Shown: positions 13,589-23,645, numbered from the stretch's first letter. The stretch is DNA of 64,000 nt from Ancylostoma caninum (GCA_037903475.1 JBAJFG010000149.1:186001-250000); one strand, 5' to 3'. Made by a program: numbers and translations. The notes: generated by a model from the letters alone, not told the origin.

Positions 13589-13783
13589 TTAACACATTGC
13601 GGACCGAGAACATTTTTGCATGGTGAGCACGGGTTGCCGAAGGGCACTTTTCTGATAATAGACCATTTGGACCACCTGACCACAGGAGAAGTGGTGTAAG
13701 TATGAAGATGGACCATGTGCCTCAACAACGGGGACGGAAGGGCGTGATACGCCATGTGCACCACGTGGTCCGCATTGTGTTGA
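13589..13783. mobile_element. Small piggyBac-like MITE, 195 bp
   Basis: The ends are inverted: TTAACACATTGCGGACC on the left and, on the opposite strand, TCAACACAATGCGGACC on the right. Left flank TTAA and right flank TTGA are consistent with a decayed TTAA target duplication. The ends resemble the larger element at 46039-46650 (TTAACCCATTGACGACC), which suggests one superfamily. The interior holds GC-rich CACGTGG and CCATGTG motifs and no credible coding sequence. Assignment to piggyBac rests only on the TTAA target and end type. Confidence 0.55.
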
Positions 13784-14099
13784 GTTTTATCTCAATAAAA
13801 TGAATACCTGATTTCGTTCAGTTAGTGCTTGTGTCCAGGTCATTTTTTGCAGAATAAATCTCGGTAGACAAATGTGGTCATAATGGATAAGTTGGAACTC
13901 AGTCTAAGCTTGCGTTTTGGAACCTATGTGTTGTATAGAAGGATCCAGTAAATGTCCAAACAAACTGCAATTTATAATACAGAACAATTGTAGTGGAAGG
14001 TTTCGTTATTTCTGCTTACTCCGCTTACAGACTCCATATTGGGGAGCATCTGTGATTTTAGTTAGTTGACTACTGATTAGCCGAGCCTATCTTGGACCT

Positions 14100-14262
14100 G
14101 GATGCTTGGCGGGGTGGTAATAACGTACACATGGTGTGATTATCTGATGATAATGGCTGAATGGGTAAATGAATAACAATAAGTATGTTGATAGGTACCA
14201 GGTTGCCAACTAAAGGGTAAATTTGGGTACCTTAACACGTTTTTCTTAGGTGTAATGCATCC
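14100..14262 (+). repeat. MITE-like 'ACCCATGGGTA' family, copy 2
   Basis: A 163-bp element from GGATGCTTGG to TAATGCATCC, giving a short terminal inverted repeat (GGATGC..GCATCC). It shares AATGGGTAAAT, GTTGATAGGTACCAG, TAAAGGGTAAATTTGGGTAC and TTAACACGTTTTTC with the reverse complement of 36796-36962, in the same order. Confidence 0.65.
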
Positions 14263-14391
14263 GGGCCTTGTTTGCTGGATCGAAATTTGGGGGCCAGCTA
14301 TCCTTGGTTGACGCGATCAGTGTTCCAGAACCATAGCATTGATAAAAACCAGAGCAGAATTGCAGCAGAACTGACTTCGCACTGATTTTGT

Positions 14392-14537
14392 GGGCTGCGA
14401 CCCATGAAACGTTAACCACGCAAACCAACGACGGCTAACGTTTATTCCAAAGAGCATGTACTGTAAGGAGAAGCGGGATGTAAAAGTTGCTTCTCCATAT
14501 TGGCTCTGCTTGGTTATGCCTCCATAAATTCTGGCCC
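14392..14537 (+). repeat. Foldback MITE 'GGGCTGGGATTCATG' family, degenerate copy
   Basis: A decayed copy of the elements at 37304-37455 and 59660-59807. It keeps CCATGAAACGTTAACCACGC near the left end, a TGTAAAAGTTG centre and GCTTGGTTATGCCTCCAT near the right end. It lies 130 bp downstream of a copy of the ACCCATGGGTA family. Orientation matches the 37304 copy. Confidence 0.55.
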
Positions 14538-16386
14538 TGGTCACAGGGAACACCTTTTCCCCTCACTCACCCACTTTTACCTCCATTTGGGATAACGTCC
14601 GGTCCGATCCTATTGAAAGTTTCCTCCAAATAATAAGTCTAGACGGAAAATTCTAGCTGTCAGGATCCGCGCGTATGCGTTTCACCACTTGTTTGGAATG
14701 GTCAGAACAGGAAGCAGGGCTGCATCGTTGAGACAATCCATAGAAATGTGTCCACATACCCATATTCACCTATTTCCTGGCGCTCATCAACACATTTATC
14801 CATATGTGGCTTTTCTTAGCCCATCTGCCACTCATGGCTGTGATGTTACACATCCTTCCAATTGCACATATTGGTCCAGGAGGATCGGCGAGAATGAGAA
14901 CGGTAATATCAATGAAATGTAGGATGCGCAGACAATCAGAGCGCCACGTTGCACCTGGGATAGCTGGCCTCAACTAATGGAGTCTCTTGTGGATAGTATA
15001 CTCCCAAAAACTGGATAAAATTCTAGCTAACACGAATAGTGTAGAATAAGAATGAGCATAGCGGGTTGGTGGGCTCCACCAGCCCAGCATGGTCCAAAAT
15101 CAAACGTTTGGACTTGACCACGTACTTTGCTCTTGCCATTCTTCCTTTCCCGTTCGTTCTTGGAAGTCAATGAGGCGTAGGTCTTTTTAAGTATCCTAGG
15201 TACTGCTATAAATTCTACAAAATGCTACCAGAACTATGTTCCAACGATCTCATGTGATTTCCTTTTCTGAGAGTAATGTACAAGTTTTTTTCTCTAGTTT
15301 CACATTGTTCCTTCGATCTTTTCAGTTTGCATACGGGGATCATGTGTTAGGATTGCTATAATCCGACCTTTTGAAGAGATCCTTGAGCAGAGAAATTTCA
15401 TTAAAAGATAGCCAGTCATTCCTTTGTAACCGAACCATAACCAACTGCTGCTGGATTTCGCAATGAAAGTACTCTGAGCAGCAAATTTTGTACCCTTAAC
15501 CAGCTTCAAGAGCGGGGTTTGCTGCTCTCAGCAGTTCTCCCGCACTAACTAATCATCATTTCCACCATTCCGTAACTGTAGGCGCTGTCTTTCTCTTCAA
15601 CTGGGCGGAACCCTGCTGCTTCTTTTGCTCCGTCCATTTCTGAGGGTAAATGGGGTGTAAAAATGTGCACTTTGCTCATGGACTAGTCTTGTCACGGAGC
15701 TCGAGAACCTTCATGGGAAATTGTACATTTGAAACCTCTGATAGATGCTGATAGCAAGGATTATGATTCCCCGACTTACAATCTACGAATTTAGTATCAA
15801 TTACTAGAAATTAGTTTCTGCGGATTTTACGTTTCACGATCTGTAAAAAATCGTTTATAGCCATAAAGGATTACTCATTGACTCCAGTAGAGAAACCTCA
15901 CCCAAACGGATGTCTGAAGCGCTGTACCTGCAAGCGACGAAGCTCTAGGATTGGCCGGCCACATGAATTGACCAATCGTGAGGCTTGGCAGTGGCGTTCT
16001 TCGCAAGCAAAACGCTCCACATCCCTAGCTATTGTTATTAGAGTGCTAATGTGCGTAGTATGATTGTATTTGTCTTTCACGACAACTGTGAATGCATTCG
16101 CCCACTTTTGTCCCGAAGATACTTTATCAATTAGAGGCAGCTCCCTCGAAAAAATTCAAAAAAAAGTTACCTAGAAATGAAAACTCGTGTGGGTACCAAT
16201 GGTTGACGCAGAAGTACCAAGCCAAGGTTGGTGGGGTGGGGGGGGGGAGCGTGGGAGAAAAAAACTGGGCTTACTGCCCCTTTGGGAACACGGATGGGAA
16301 ATTTGACTTACTGTAACCGTTCATTAAACTTTGTTCTGCTTTACCAATCATCTGAAAAATGTCCAGGTCCACAGTTAACCGACATA
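14538..16386. other. Non-coding sequence
   Basis: No gene recognised. A small stem (GGTTGGTGGGCTCCACCAGCC) lies at 15063-15085, and a G-rich run lies at 16230-16250, just before the transposon at 16387. Confidence 0.4.
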
Positions 16387-17653
16387 CAGGGTGGCCGAAA
16401 AGTATGGGCGTCAGATAAATCGCCATCTTTCCTTTTCTCAGGCTACAAATATTCTACCTTTTCAATTGTAAGAGCTGCGCAACCGCGTGAAAAATGAGCT
16501 TCACAAGGGATTTTAGAAGTTGCGTTCCTTGGCTTCGGTACAGGCCTTCAATTTTGTCATCACGGAATCCCCTATGCGCCGCAGGTAGTCCTCACCAATT
16601 TCTGAGCAGCACCAAATAGCGCTGCACATATGTTCTGGATTCGTGATATTCTTTGATATTCTTGTTCACCAATGTTTCCTCCGTGGAAACTCCAACGGAG
16701 AAATCCAATGTGTCCAAGTCTCGAGTGCAGGAATAGCCTCAAATCTTGTTACGGAATTAGAGGAACGTCTCTTCCGCATAGGCAATGGTGTTTTGGCCTC
16801 TTGAGCTGGAGGTTCCCCATATCTGAGGAATCGTATTGACACTTTTCCGTAGTAATTGGACGAGCACTTTTCCAAGAATCCCGTCTTTCTACAAAGTGGT
16901 TTCCTTTTTGTCGATTTCGTTCATGTAAACCAGAGATATCCTCGCATTTGTGGTCACTCTTCCTCAAACAATTACAGCGCCGTTCCGCAAGAACCTTGTG
17001 ACGAATCTCTTTTCTGAAGAGTTGCTCACTCTGCTTGATAAATCGGCCGTCCGCTTAGGAGCCGTTAACAATCCAAATAAGGAAAATTTTCTCATCAATC
17101 CATAGAATACCTTAGGTGCGACGCACCTGTCAGACGCTCAACAACCTCCTCAAGCCTGTCAACTGTGGTAACAACGGCTAGATGTTAGGCCTCGGACATG
17201 CAATAGCGGCAAAGTCTCAACTTCTTTCTGACAATTACTTAGACGGAAAAACGTGCAACACTCACACTTTTGGCTATCTTTTTCGCGCTCGCTCCTCCAT
17301 ATCACGTCTTTGGAATGATCGCAGGAATCCTCCTCATGTTCACCGATCAGAGACGGCCCGGTTTTCTTTTCAATTTGATATTCCCTTCAGCCTTACAGAG
17401 CGTGATGATCTCCTGCGACGTTCGCAGGAGAGTTTTGAAGTTCCCTTTCCACTGCTGCAGTAGACCCTCCGGACCGCGCGAGGGTTACAATGGATTCGCG
17501 GTGCGGGCACGCTCACATGACTTAAGAAATCCAATTGAGCTATAGGTCAGAAGGAAGAGGATTTCATGATGTTTCTAAAACATAGGCGTGATAAAAGTCA
17601 AAAATAGAAAAATAAGAGCGCCAAATGAGGCCCCATACATTTCGGCCACCCTG
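16387..17653 (-). mobile_element. IS630/Tc1-mariner-type DNA transposon, decayed (1267 bp)
   Basis: The element has near-identical terminal inverted repeats, CAGGGTGGCCGAAAAGTATG on the left and, on the other strand, CAGGGTGGCCGAAATGTATG on the right, and is flanked on both sides by TA, the target of this superfamily. Its length is that of a complete single-gene element. The decayed transposase is on the minus strand (next entry). The preserved ends with ruined coding capacity show insertion was complete and the copy is now dead but perhaps mobilisable in trans. Confidence 0.85.
16513..17113 (-). pseudogene. Transposase remnant of the IS630/Tc1-type element
   Basis: Read on the minus strand, short frames carry a typical DDE order. 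ILWIDEKIF near 17113-17088 matches the first-aspartate block (xxSDEKxF). A stretch near 16800 reads AKTPL or NTIAYAEETF depending on frame, as after the QDGAPxH block, whose aspartate I cannot find. LDTLDFSVG near 16700 matches the PDLNPxDF block, with the third aspartate present. The C-terminus EIGEDYLRRIGDSVMTKLKA ends in a stop at 16513-16515. At least four in-frame stops and several frame shifts separate the blocks. The N-terminal helix-turn-helix is not readable. Function lost. Confidence 0.7.
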
Positions 17654-18097
17654 TAGAAGCTACAAATATCATTTTCAGTACTATAGTGAGGAAAAATAGA
17701 AATGTGAAAGGTAAAAATGAGAAATCAGAAATAAGCTACCGCAGAGTTTCAAATATTTTGTAAAGTATTTCTAAGGACTCCCTTACCGTACCCACCTCTT
17801 TCCTCTGCCACTGGTGCTGCGCAACCTGATGTTTTTACCGTTGGCGATTCATGAGAACCGAGATATACCTAGCACGCCATGTGCTGAAATTGATAAACGA
17901 GCAAATCCAGGTTAGCAAATTTTCTTTGACCCTCGGCGTATCCAAACCTTACATGCACTTTTGACTAAGCAGTCAGGTTGGCCATATTTGGTGGTTTTTA
18001 TTTGTTAGCGTTCCACGGGTCCAAGCACTGGAGTTGCTCTATCCCCACATGGCATCTTCATATGCCTACATCACCGCTTCTGTACCCAACACTACTA
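17654..18097. other. Non-coding spacer between two transposons
   Basis: About 440 bp between the IS630-type element and the left end of the nested mariner, ending in the TA target of the latter at 18096-18097. No gene or repeat recognised. Confidence 0.5.
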
Positions 18098-18610
18098 TTG
18101 GGTTGGTGGAAAAGTTCTGCAACACTTTTTATCTCTACTTCTAAAACGCAAAAGCAGCTCGACAGGTAAGATTTTGTGTAGGTATACGGTAGCATCCTCT
18201 AGATGCTTTCAAGTGAGGGGCACACGAGGGAGGCTCTTTCAGTATCCGAGTAATGATGCCTTCGGCCAGTCGAGTCTCACTTCGATCCTTTGTCTATGAT
18301 GGTTTCCTACAAAGACATTAAACAAAGCGCCGTAAGGGGGTAGAGCGGCTAGACACATTGTTCCATTAACGCGGCGGTACTCATAGGCACCTGTAATCTT
18401 GAGGCGCAGACAGCGAGGCGAAATGGCCGATTTTTAGGGACTCAGACATGTTCGTTTCGGGACTCGTCAGTTACGCCACTACTGGCTCTCCCGCATGCAG
18501 TGATGGTGATTTCATCACCTTTGCTGGCGGTCTCGCAGCACAGGAGTGAGAGATTGTTTACAAGCTTTCAACGTACGCAGCAGAAAACCACCCTTCCACT
18601 GTTGCGGCGC

Positions 18611-19035
18611 TTAAAGGCAGGGGTCCACCTCATTCTCGTGGTTGAGCTAATGACAGATTCTGTATCTCCTCAACATGCTGATTCCAGCGGTATACAAGAA
18701 TTGTCTCAAAACACTCTTTAAACCCGTCTTCCGGTAAGGGGGTCTGTAACAGTTTGCTAACCCGAGTTGACGTGTGAATCCGTTGATCTTATCGGTTGGA
18801 CACGCCACGACTCGTTGGCCAACGTTGCAGCCGTGGCAGGCAGCCAGCACAGCGACCGAAATTTGGAGCGATCCGCCTCCGGGCTCCAAAAATGTAGCCA
18901 GTTCGACCCTTTCAAAAATGGGGCCTTTGCCGCTTTTGAGCCTGCTGATGTACATTAATGGGATCAACATGCCGAGAGGGTCTAGGATTTGCTGATACTT
19001 CCAGCAGGCTGAACGAGGTGAACCCCTGCCTTTAA
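18611..19035. repeat. 425-bp foldback with TTAAAGGCAGGGGT ends
   Basis: TTAAAGGCAGGGGTCCACCT at 18611 is matched on the opposite strand by TTAAAGGCAGGGGTTCACCT ending at 19035. The inverted repeat continues imperfectly for about 85 bp (CCTCAACATGCTGATTCC against CTCTCGGCATGTTGATCC). Flanks GGCGC and GGCAC could be an eroded duplication. The interior is non-coding. It is an MITE candidate nested in the 18.18-20.39 kb insertion. Confidence 0.6.
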
Positions 19036-19379
19036 GGCACCGCTACTGAAGAGACAGCCAGATTCTATGAGAGCTCTGCAGTTCTTCGAAAGGTGGGTGT
19101 TGGTTGGTCCTACGGGGCAGGCTCATTTGGTTGATGCTGCTGCCGCTTCCCACACCGAGGTCCCGGGGCGATTGTGCAGTCAGGAATACTCGTTCAATTC
19201 GAGAAAGCTTTTGCGCTAACATGTACAGTAAACACTTCATCATAACATGACATAATATTGTGTAACCAGTCAACCTATAGTTGATCAAACTCAACAAATA
19301 GACCCAAATTTCTGAATGGCTTCCAAGTCTTTACCATTACTCTCGAGATTTACAAGGGGTACAGATGCTCTGGTAGAAA

Positions 19380-20290
19380 ACAGGTGTGCCGTGGCCCAGA
19401 ACAGGTGAATAAAGGTTGGAATAGGCTTCGCCGATGGAGAGCGGGAGCGGTTTGGTCTAATTTTTTTGTGAGTAAATTGTGAGGAAAAACACCAGAATAA
19501 GGGTTGACCGACGAGCACACCAGCATACAGGCCCGCCATTATGGGATCGGCTTGCTCTGGCTCAACAACGTGGAGAACGCCAGGATACGGGTCCACCGAT
19601 GGGGTCCGGTGCGGCCCAACAGTAAGAAAAACACCAGAATGCTGGTCCACCAATGGAGGAAGAGCCCGCCATGGTCCAATAGTGAACAACGCCGGGATAA
19701 GGGCTCGCTTTGGCCTGATAGTGTTGATAATGCCGGAATGCGAGTGCTCCCGTGGAGAACGTGTCCGGCTTGGCCTAACTGTGAGGGAGACTCCAGAATG
19801 CGGGCCCTCGGATGGAAGAAGGGCCTGCCGTGGCCCAATGGTATGGAGAACGCCAGGATAGGGGTCCGCTGATGTAGAAAGGATCCGCTGCGCTCAACTG
19901 TGGGGAAAACGCCAGAATGCTGGCCCTCAGATGGGAGAAGGGCCCGTCTTAACTCAATGGTGTGGGGAATTCCAGGATATGGGTCCATGAGGAAGGACCT
20001 GCCGTTGCTCAACAGTGCGGGAGACGCCAGGATAAGGGTCCACCAATTGAGGAAGGGTCTGCCGTAACTCGATGGTATGGAGAACGCCAGGATAGGGAGG
20101 GGTCCGCTGATGTAAAAAGGATTCGCCGCCGCCCAACTGTGAGGGAGGCGCCAGAATGCGGGCCCTCAGATGGAAGAAGGGCACGCTGTGGCTCAATGGT
20201 GTAGAGAACGCTAGGATAAGTGTTCGCTGATGGAAAAAGGATCCGTCGTGGCCCAACAGTGAGGAAAACTTAAGAGTACGCCCTAGGATG
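19380..20290. repeat. Degenerate 60-bp minisatellite, about 13-15 units
   Basis: Units of mostly 60 bp follow the pattern (A)CGCCAGGATAxGGGTCC..CGATGGx-GAAGGGxCCGCCxTGGCCCAAxxGTGxGGAGA. Alternating units begin CCAGGATA or CCAGAATG, suggesting a 120-bp higher-order unit. Because 60 is divisible by three, all frames on both strands translate to 20-residue repeats, and several overlapping open frames of 80-157 codons result. These show no conserved protein and shift frame at units of other length (about 41, 56 and 64 bp), so I regard them as by-products. Confidence 0.85.
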
Positions 20291-20394
20291 AAGAGCGAAC
20301 TTCTTATACTCACACTCAACTCATGAGAAGGATTACATATTTGAGCGCATTCAATTATTCGTCTTGCTTCTTTGTCAATTTTCTAGGGTTTTGG

Positions 20395-20777
20395 CAAGTG
20401 CGAAGCTTTTGCACATTCCCCAATTGGCTGCCCTACCCCACTTTCTAGCGTCCCGAAAGGGCGGTAGTCCTGTAAGAAGTGTCAATGCTAATATGTGTTG
20501 AGGGAACGTTATTTATCATTCGATGGTCTCTTGATGGTGGCAAGGCTTCGAGTCTGACGAAATGATCACCCATGGTCTGGACGTGCGTCCACCGTTAATA
20601 ACGACGATTTGCAGGACATCCTGAAGACGGGGTAAGATGTCGACAACTCCAACCTGGCAAAGACACCCCACTGCGATTGTGCAACCGCCATCAAGCATTT
20701 TCGCTTTCTCGGTTTTAGGAAAGTTGTCGGGCATGAGCACTCCGCGTGTTGTGGGAATCTGATGAGTCATGCCGGGT
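20395..20777 (+). pseudogene. Mariner transposase, N-terminal part (before the LTR)
   Basis: Decayed frames on the plus strand reproduce the DNA-binding half of a mariner transposase. FLASRKGG near 20450 matches the 'hEFxxGxxAxEA' start, GTLFIIRW near 20510 the 'GegTvsxxTVxxWF' block, and a clean frame from about 20580 reads GRASTVNNDDLQDILKTG, then a stop, then NLAKTPHCDCATAIKHF and RFLGFRKVVG, matching the second helix-turn-helix and the 'LGKWVPHEL' linker. It is broken by a TAA at about 20633 and by frame shifts. Translation would resume after the LTR. Confidence 0.7.
20773..20777 (+). repeat. Target-site duplication of the solo LTR, left copy (CCGGG)
   Basis: CCGGG directly before the LTR is repeated exactly at 21587-21591 directly after it. 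A 5-bp duplication fits BEL/Pao or some Gypsy integrases. Confidence 0.85.
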
Positions 20778-20939
20778 GTCGCGGACGCGATGCTCCGCTC
20801 CTCGATTTAGCAGTGGCCGGGAGCACTGCTCTGCCGCGCCCCGCGGCCAATGGTTGCCGTCGCGGCGCTGCCTCGCACGCCGCTACGGCAGTTATAGCCG
20901 CGTTCCCTCCATAGGCTCCGCCCCCTCCCAGAGACGGCC

Positions 20940-20946
20940 TATATAA
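20940..20946 (+). promoter_or_regulatory. TATA box of the solo LTR
   Basis: TATATAA lies 163 bp inside the LTR, preceded by a GC-box-like CCGCCCCCTCCC and followed about 30 bp later by CTCAGTGTG, a plausible transcription start. It could still drive read-through RNA of the flanking mariner remnant. Confidence 0.65.
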
Positions 20947-21342
20947 GGGCGCCGCCGGCACTGACTGGCTCAGTGTGTGCGCAGTCGTACGAGAGTTCAC
21001 ACCGCGGGAGCCGATCGATGATGGGAGTTGGCGGACCCTAGAGGTCCTGCACGGTATCGATTGATGATGGATCGTGATGGACGTATGAGGATAGTTTCGA
21101 AACGCATCGATTGGAAGAAGGATGAAAGAAGAACGCGTAAGTGCCGTAGCAGGACTGGGGGGAGCTGCACCGTAGCCATGAAGCCTTGGCAGCGGCGGCA
21201 GGGAGTTAGTGGGCGTGGCCCTCTAATTCTTTTCCTTCCTTCTATTATACTATCCAATAGGTTCCCCCTCTGAGCCCCCGTAGGATCCCTCTAGTAGTAT
21301 TAGTAGTAGTAGTAGTGTGTATTGTTGCAGTACTATGTAGTT

Positions 21343-21348
21343 AATAAA
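21343..21348 (+). terminator. Poly(A) signal of the solo LTR
   Basis: AATAAA about 400 bp after the TATA box, just after a (TAG)n microsatellite at 21292-21316, fits the end of the R region. Confidence 0.6.
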
Positions 21349-21586
21349 CTTATATAATCTAACTAGTGTATTACTCCCCCTGTACTAGGGTGCGTTGCCT
21401 TAACCGGCCGTAAGTCGCCCTAATACAGCCTTCGTATTCCAACGGCCATAAACTTCTTGGGTACTGGGGTGGAAGCCAAACGGTGAGGAGCCCTGGTACG
21501 GTTACGGCATTATGCGGCGTACTATGGAGTGGGGAGATGGAGCCCCCGGAACCAACCCTAGGTAGGGGCACCACCGATCCGCAACA

Positions 21587-22190
21587 CCGGGTGAGCGTCG
21601 AGGAGTCGCTGTCTCCTCGTCCATATGGGAAGCACATTCCACAGGATATTGCAGGTGGGTGCTGAAGCCTGGTACGCGAACAATGCACAGCAGCGCCAGT
21701 GGATTCCGTCTCCGGAATCACTTCCAAAACAGTCAAAAGCAGACTCGCTCCAAAAGAGAGTTTTTCCATGTTGTTGGTGGAGCCACAAGGAATGCTTTAC
21801 TAAACCACAATGACGAGGGAGTTCTGCGCTACCCAACCGGTGGGAGGTGCTATCCGCGAAAAAACGCTCAAAACGCGCAAATGTTCATCTTCTGCAAGAT
21901 AATGCTCACGCGCACTTTGCAAACGCAAGTCGTGAGAAAATTCAGAATCTCGGCTGGGAATTTCTGCCACTACCGTATTTGCCAGACCTGGTCCTGTTTG
22001 ACCGTCACCACTTCCTGACTCTGAGCAACCCGCAATCGAAAATGAGGCCTAGCAAGTGACAGGGACTCGAAAATGAGGTGTCAAAGTTTTTCGATCCACA
22101 TCCTCCTGGCAGGATGGAACAAAGAAGCTTCCCGAAAGATGGGCAAAGGTACCACACAGTAGTGGTAAATACAGATTGAGATTATGTTTT
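21587..22190 (+). pseudogene. Mariner transposase, catalytic part (after the LTR)
   Basis: Starting at the right CCGGG, frames read CRVSVEESLSPR (the 'RRVEICSSLLSR' block), STFHRIL, then GAEAWYANN, where mariners have GDEKW..DN. The first catalytic aspartate is therefore replaced by alanine. HLLQDNAHAHFA near 21885-21920 is the HDNARPH block with its aspartate intact, followed by REKIQNLGWEFLPLPYLPD and a FD position at about 22000 for the third aspartate. A C-terminal 'RWAKVxxSxGxY' block occurs near 22135-22175. Frame shifts near 21780 and 22020 confirm decay. Confidence 0.75.
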
Positions 22191-22255
22191 GATAAACGAA
22201 TCCATTCCCAAAGAATTCGTTGTGAGTGTTGCAGAACTTTTTAGCCAACCCAATA

Positions 22256-23300
22256 TTTCAGATGCTTGGCTCTGAGATGAAAAGTAATAGCAACCAGTCG
22301 GCGGAAAGAGAAAGAGATTCATTTCAAAAGCGAAGCTTGAGAATTTCAGACTAAAATTAAATAAATAATTGAAACAATAGACTAATCGCAAGACACTGAA
22401 AACTTCAATCCAAGCTTTACATATTGCAGGAGTCCGCGAAAAATTGACAGTTCTCTAATACTCGTTTCGTTTATCATGTCATATGAACGGCTGCGAACGA
22501 ATTTTTCTTGATAAGGGGAGGGGCTACCCTCTGAAATTCTGGACTTCCCGCGCAAAATCTGCAGTGTTTCTTGCAAGTCTATCGAAAATTTACGGCCACT
22601 TACTTTAACGATCAGTCGAAATACCCAGCTGATTCATTTCCACCGCCCAGCGGCCGATCAGTCTGTATCCAATGGTTCTGTGTTGTAGAAAATGAAGAGC
22701 AAAGTAAATCGCACTTTCACATTGAGGAAATGAACACATCGCTATGAATGTGTCGCGATTCTGCCGATTAGCACACTTGTAAGGACCACCACTAGAAAAA
22801 AAAATTTTGATGAACGTCAAGGAAATTTTCGCTTCACAGAAAAGCGGTCATCACCTGCTCAACACTCGCATAAATCGAAAAAGTAGGCAAATATAAAGGA
22901 AACTGTCGTCCAGAATGGATCCAGAATAAGAGCCGTGATCTCAGTGGAATGTGCGGATGCACAATCCATTACAGCGCCAACATGCAGATGATGCGACATG
23001 TGCAAGAGATTGCAAGTCTCTGAGGCGCCTATAGGCTCTGTTTATACTTTATCGCTCAGGGATGACGTCGAGGCCACGATCATAAAAAGTGCGATGCGGC
23101 GAGTAGTGAAGTTGGATAGGTTCTAGGGTGAAACAGCTGCAGCAAAAAGGAGGACAACGGCATATCCTAGTCCACGACATTAACGCGCCCGTGAGTTGGA
23201 CCACGCGATTTTGGCCCATTGCGTGATTTCTGGAGGAAAAATTATAAATATCATGTGACGAAGATCCACGGCATCGCGTCGCAAGGATAACCGCCAATTA
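22256..23300. other. Non-coding sequence between mariner copies
   Basis: No gene recognised. Short open frames on the minus strand (22382-22576, 23049-23297) have no recognisable content. Confidence 0.4.
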
Positions 23301-23645
23301 TTAGGTTGTCCGAAAAGTGATTAGACAAATTGGTATGGTAAGTTTTGAATGTCATATCTCGGTCACTTGCGAAGATGGACCATAAGGAATTTACACGTTA
23401 GTGTACTACGTGGCAGAGGTCACCCCAGCGAACTCACTATAAAAGAAGCCGTACAGTAAAGAGAACCATTTATCAACTATGAATCTGAAGAAGAAGGTCT
23501 ACCGAGCAAATCTACTTCTGCAGTACCGTAGCGGCCGTAACCTAATACCACAAGGCCATGACATGCACGCTTGCATGGGCCCGGTCGCTTCTAAAGATCT
23601 TGCATCTGGTCACATCGCGGTGAATTATAAATAGAGCAGTACATA
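23301..23645 (+). mobile_element. Truncated mariner, 5' end and N-terminus only
   Basis: TTAGGTTGTCCGAAAAGTGA after a TA at 23299-23300 looks like a mariner left end. About 180 bp downstream, at 23479, an ATG opens a frame reading MNLKKKVYRANLLLQYRSGR, which fits the 'RxxLLYEFxxGR' start of mariner transposases; a later stretch HACMGPVASKDLASG fits the 'xxAFGxGxVSxxTASRWF' block. The similarity stops at about 23640 and no matching right end occurs in the window. It is a different lineage from the other copies, judging by its end sequence. Confidence 0.6.

Larger units (their letters stand above)
18180..20390. mobile_element. Second insertion within the mariner, type unknown (limits approximate)
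   Basis: Between the mariner left end and the first recognisable transposase codons lies about 2.2 kb, whereas mariner elements have only about 170 bp there. The segment is distinctly GC-richer than its surroundings. It contains a 425-bp foldback (18611-19035) and a roughly 0.9-kb array of 60-bp units (19380-20290). No transposase, reverse transcriptase or replication-protein motif was found, so it may be a non-autonomous element that carries the array. Exact ends and a target duplication could not be identified by eye. Confidence 0.45.
20778..21586 (+). mobile_element. Solo LTR of an LTR retrotransposon (809 bp)
   Basis: The sequence begins TGTCGCGGA and ends TCCGCAACA, giving the canonical TG..CA and a 9-bp inverted terminus with one mismatch. 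It is bounded by perfect 5-bp duplications (CCGGG). Internally it has a GC-rich upstream part with a GC box (CCGCCCCCTCCC near 20920), a TATA box at 20940-20946 and an AATAAA at 21343-21348, in the order expected for U3-R-U5. No internal gag or pol sequence exists, so it is the product of recombination between two LTRs. The strand is set by TATA and poly(A) order. The superfamily is probably BEL/Pao from the 5-bp duplication and ends, but this is inference. Confidence 0.88.
18098..22253 (+). mobile_element. Mariner element split by two insertions (4156 bp total)
   Basis: Left end TTGGGTTGGTGGAAAAGTTC and right end (opposite strand) TTGGGTTGGCTAAAAAGTTC form 28-bp inverted repeats with three mismatches, flanked by TA at 18096-18097 and 22254-22255. 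A mariner is normally about 1.3 kb. The excess is explained by an 809-bp solo LTR (20778-21586) and by about 2 kb of other DNA between roughly 18.18 and 20.39 kb that includes a minisatellite and a foldback repeat. Transposase coding remnants flank the LTR on both sides in one continuous reading, which proves the LTR landed inside the gene. Confidence 0.85.

Noticed and set aside
19291..20319. Overlapping open frames of 80-157 codons on both strands as genes
   Set aside because: They are explained by a 60-bp minisatellite whose unit is a multiple of three; several frames on both strands are open at once, and some units break the frame.
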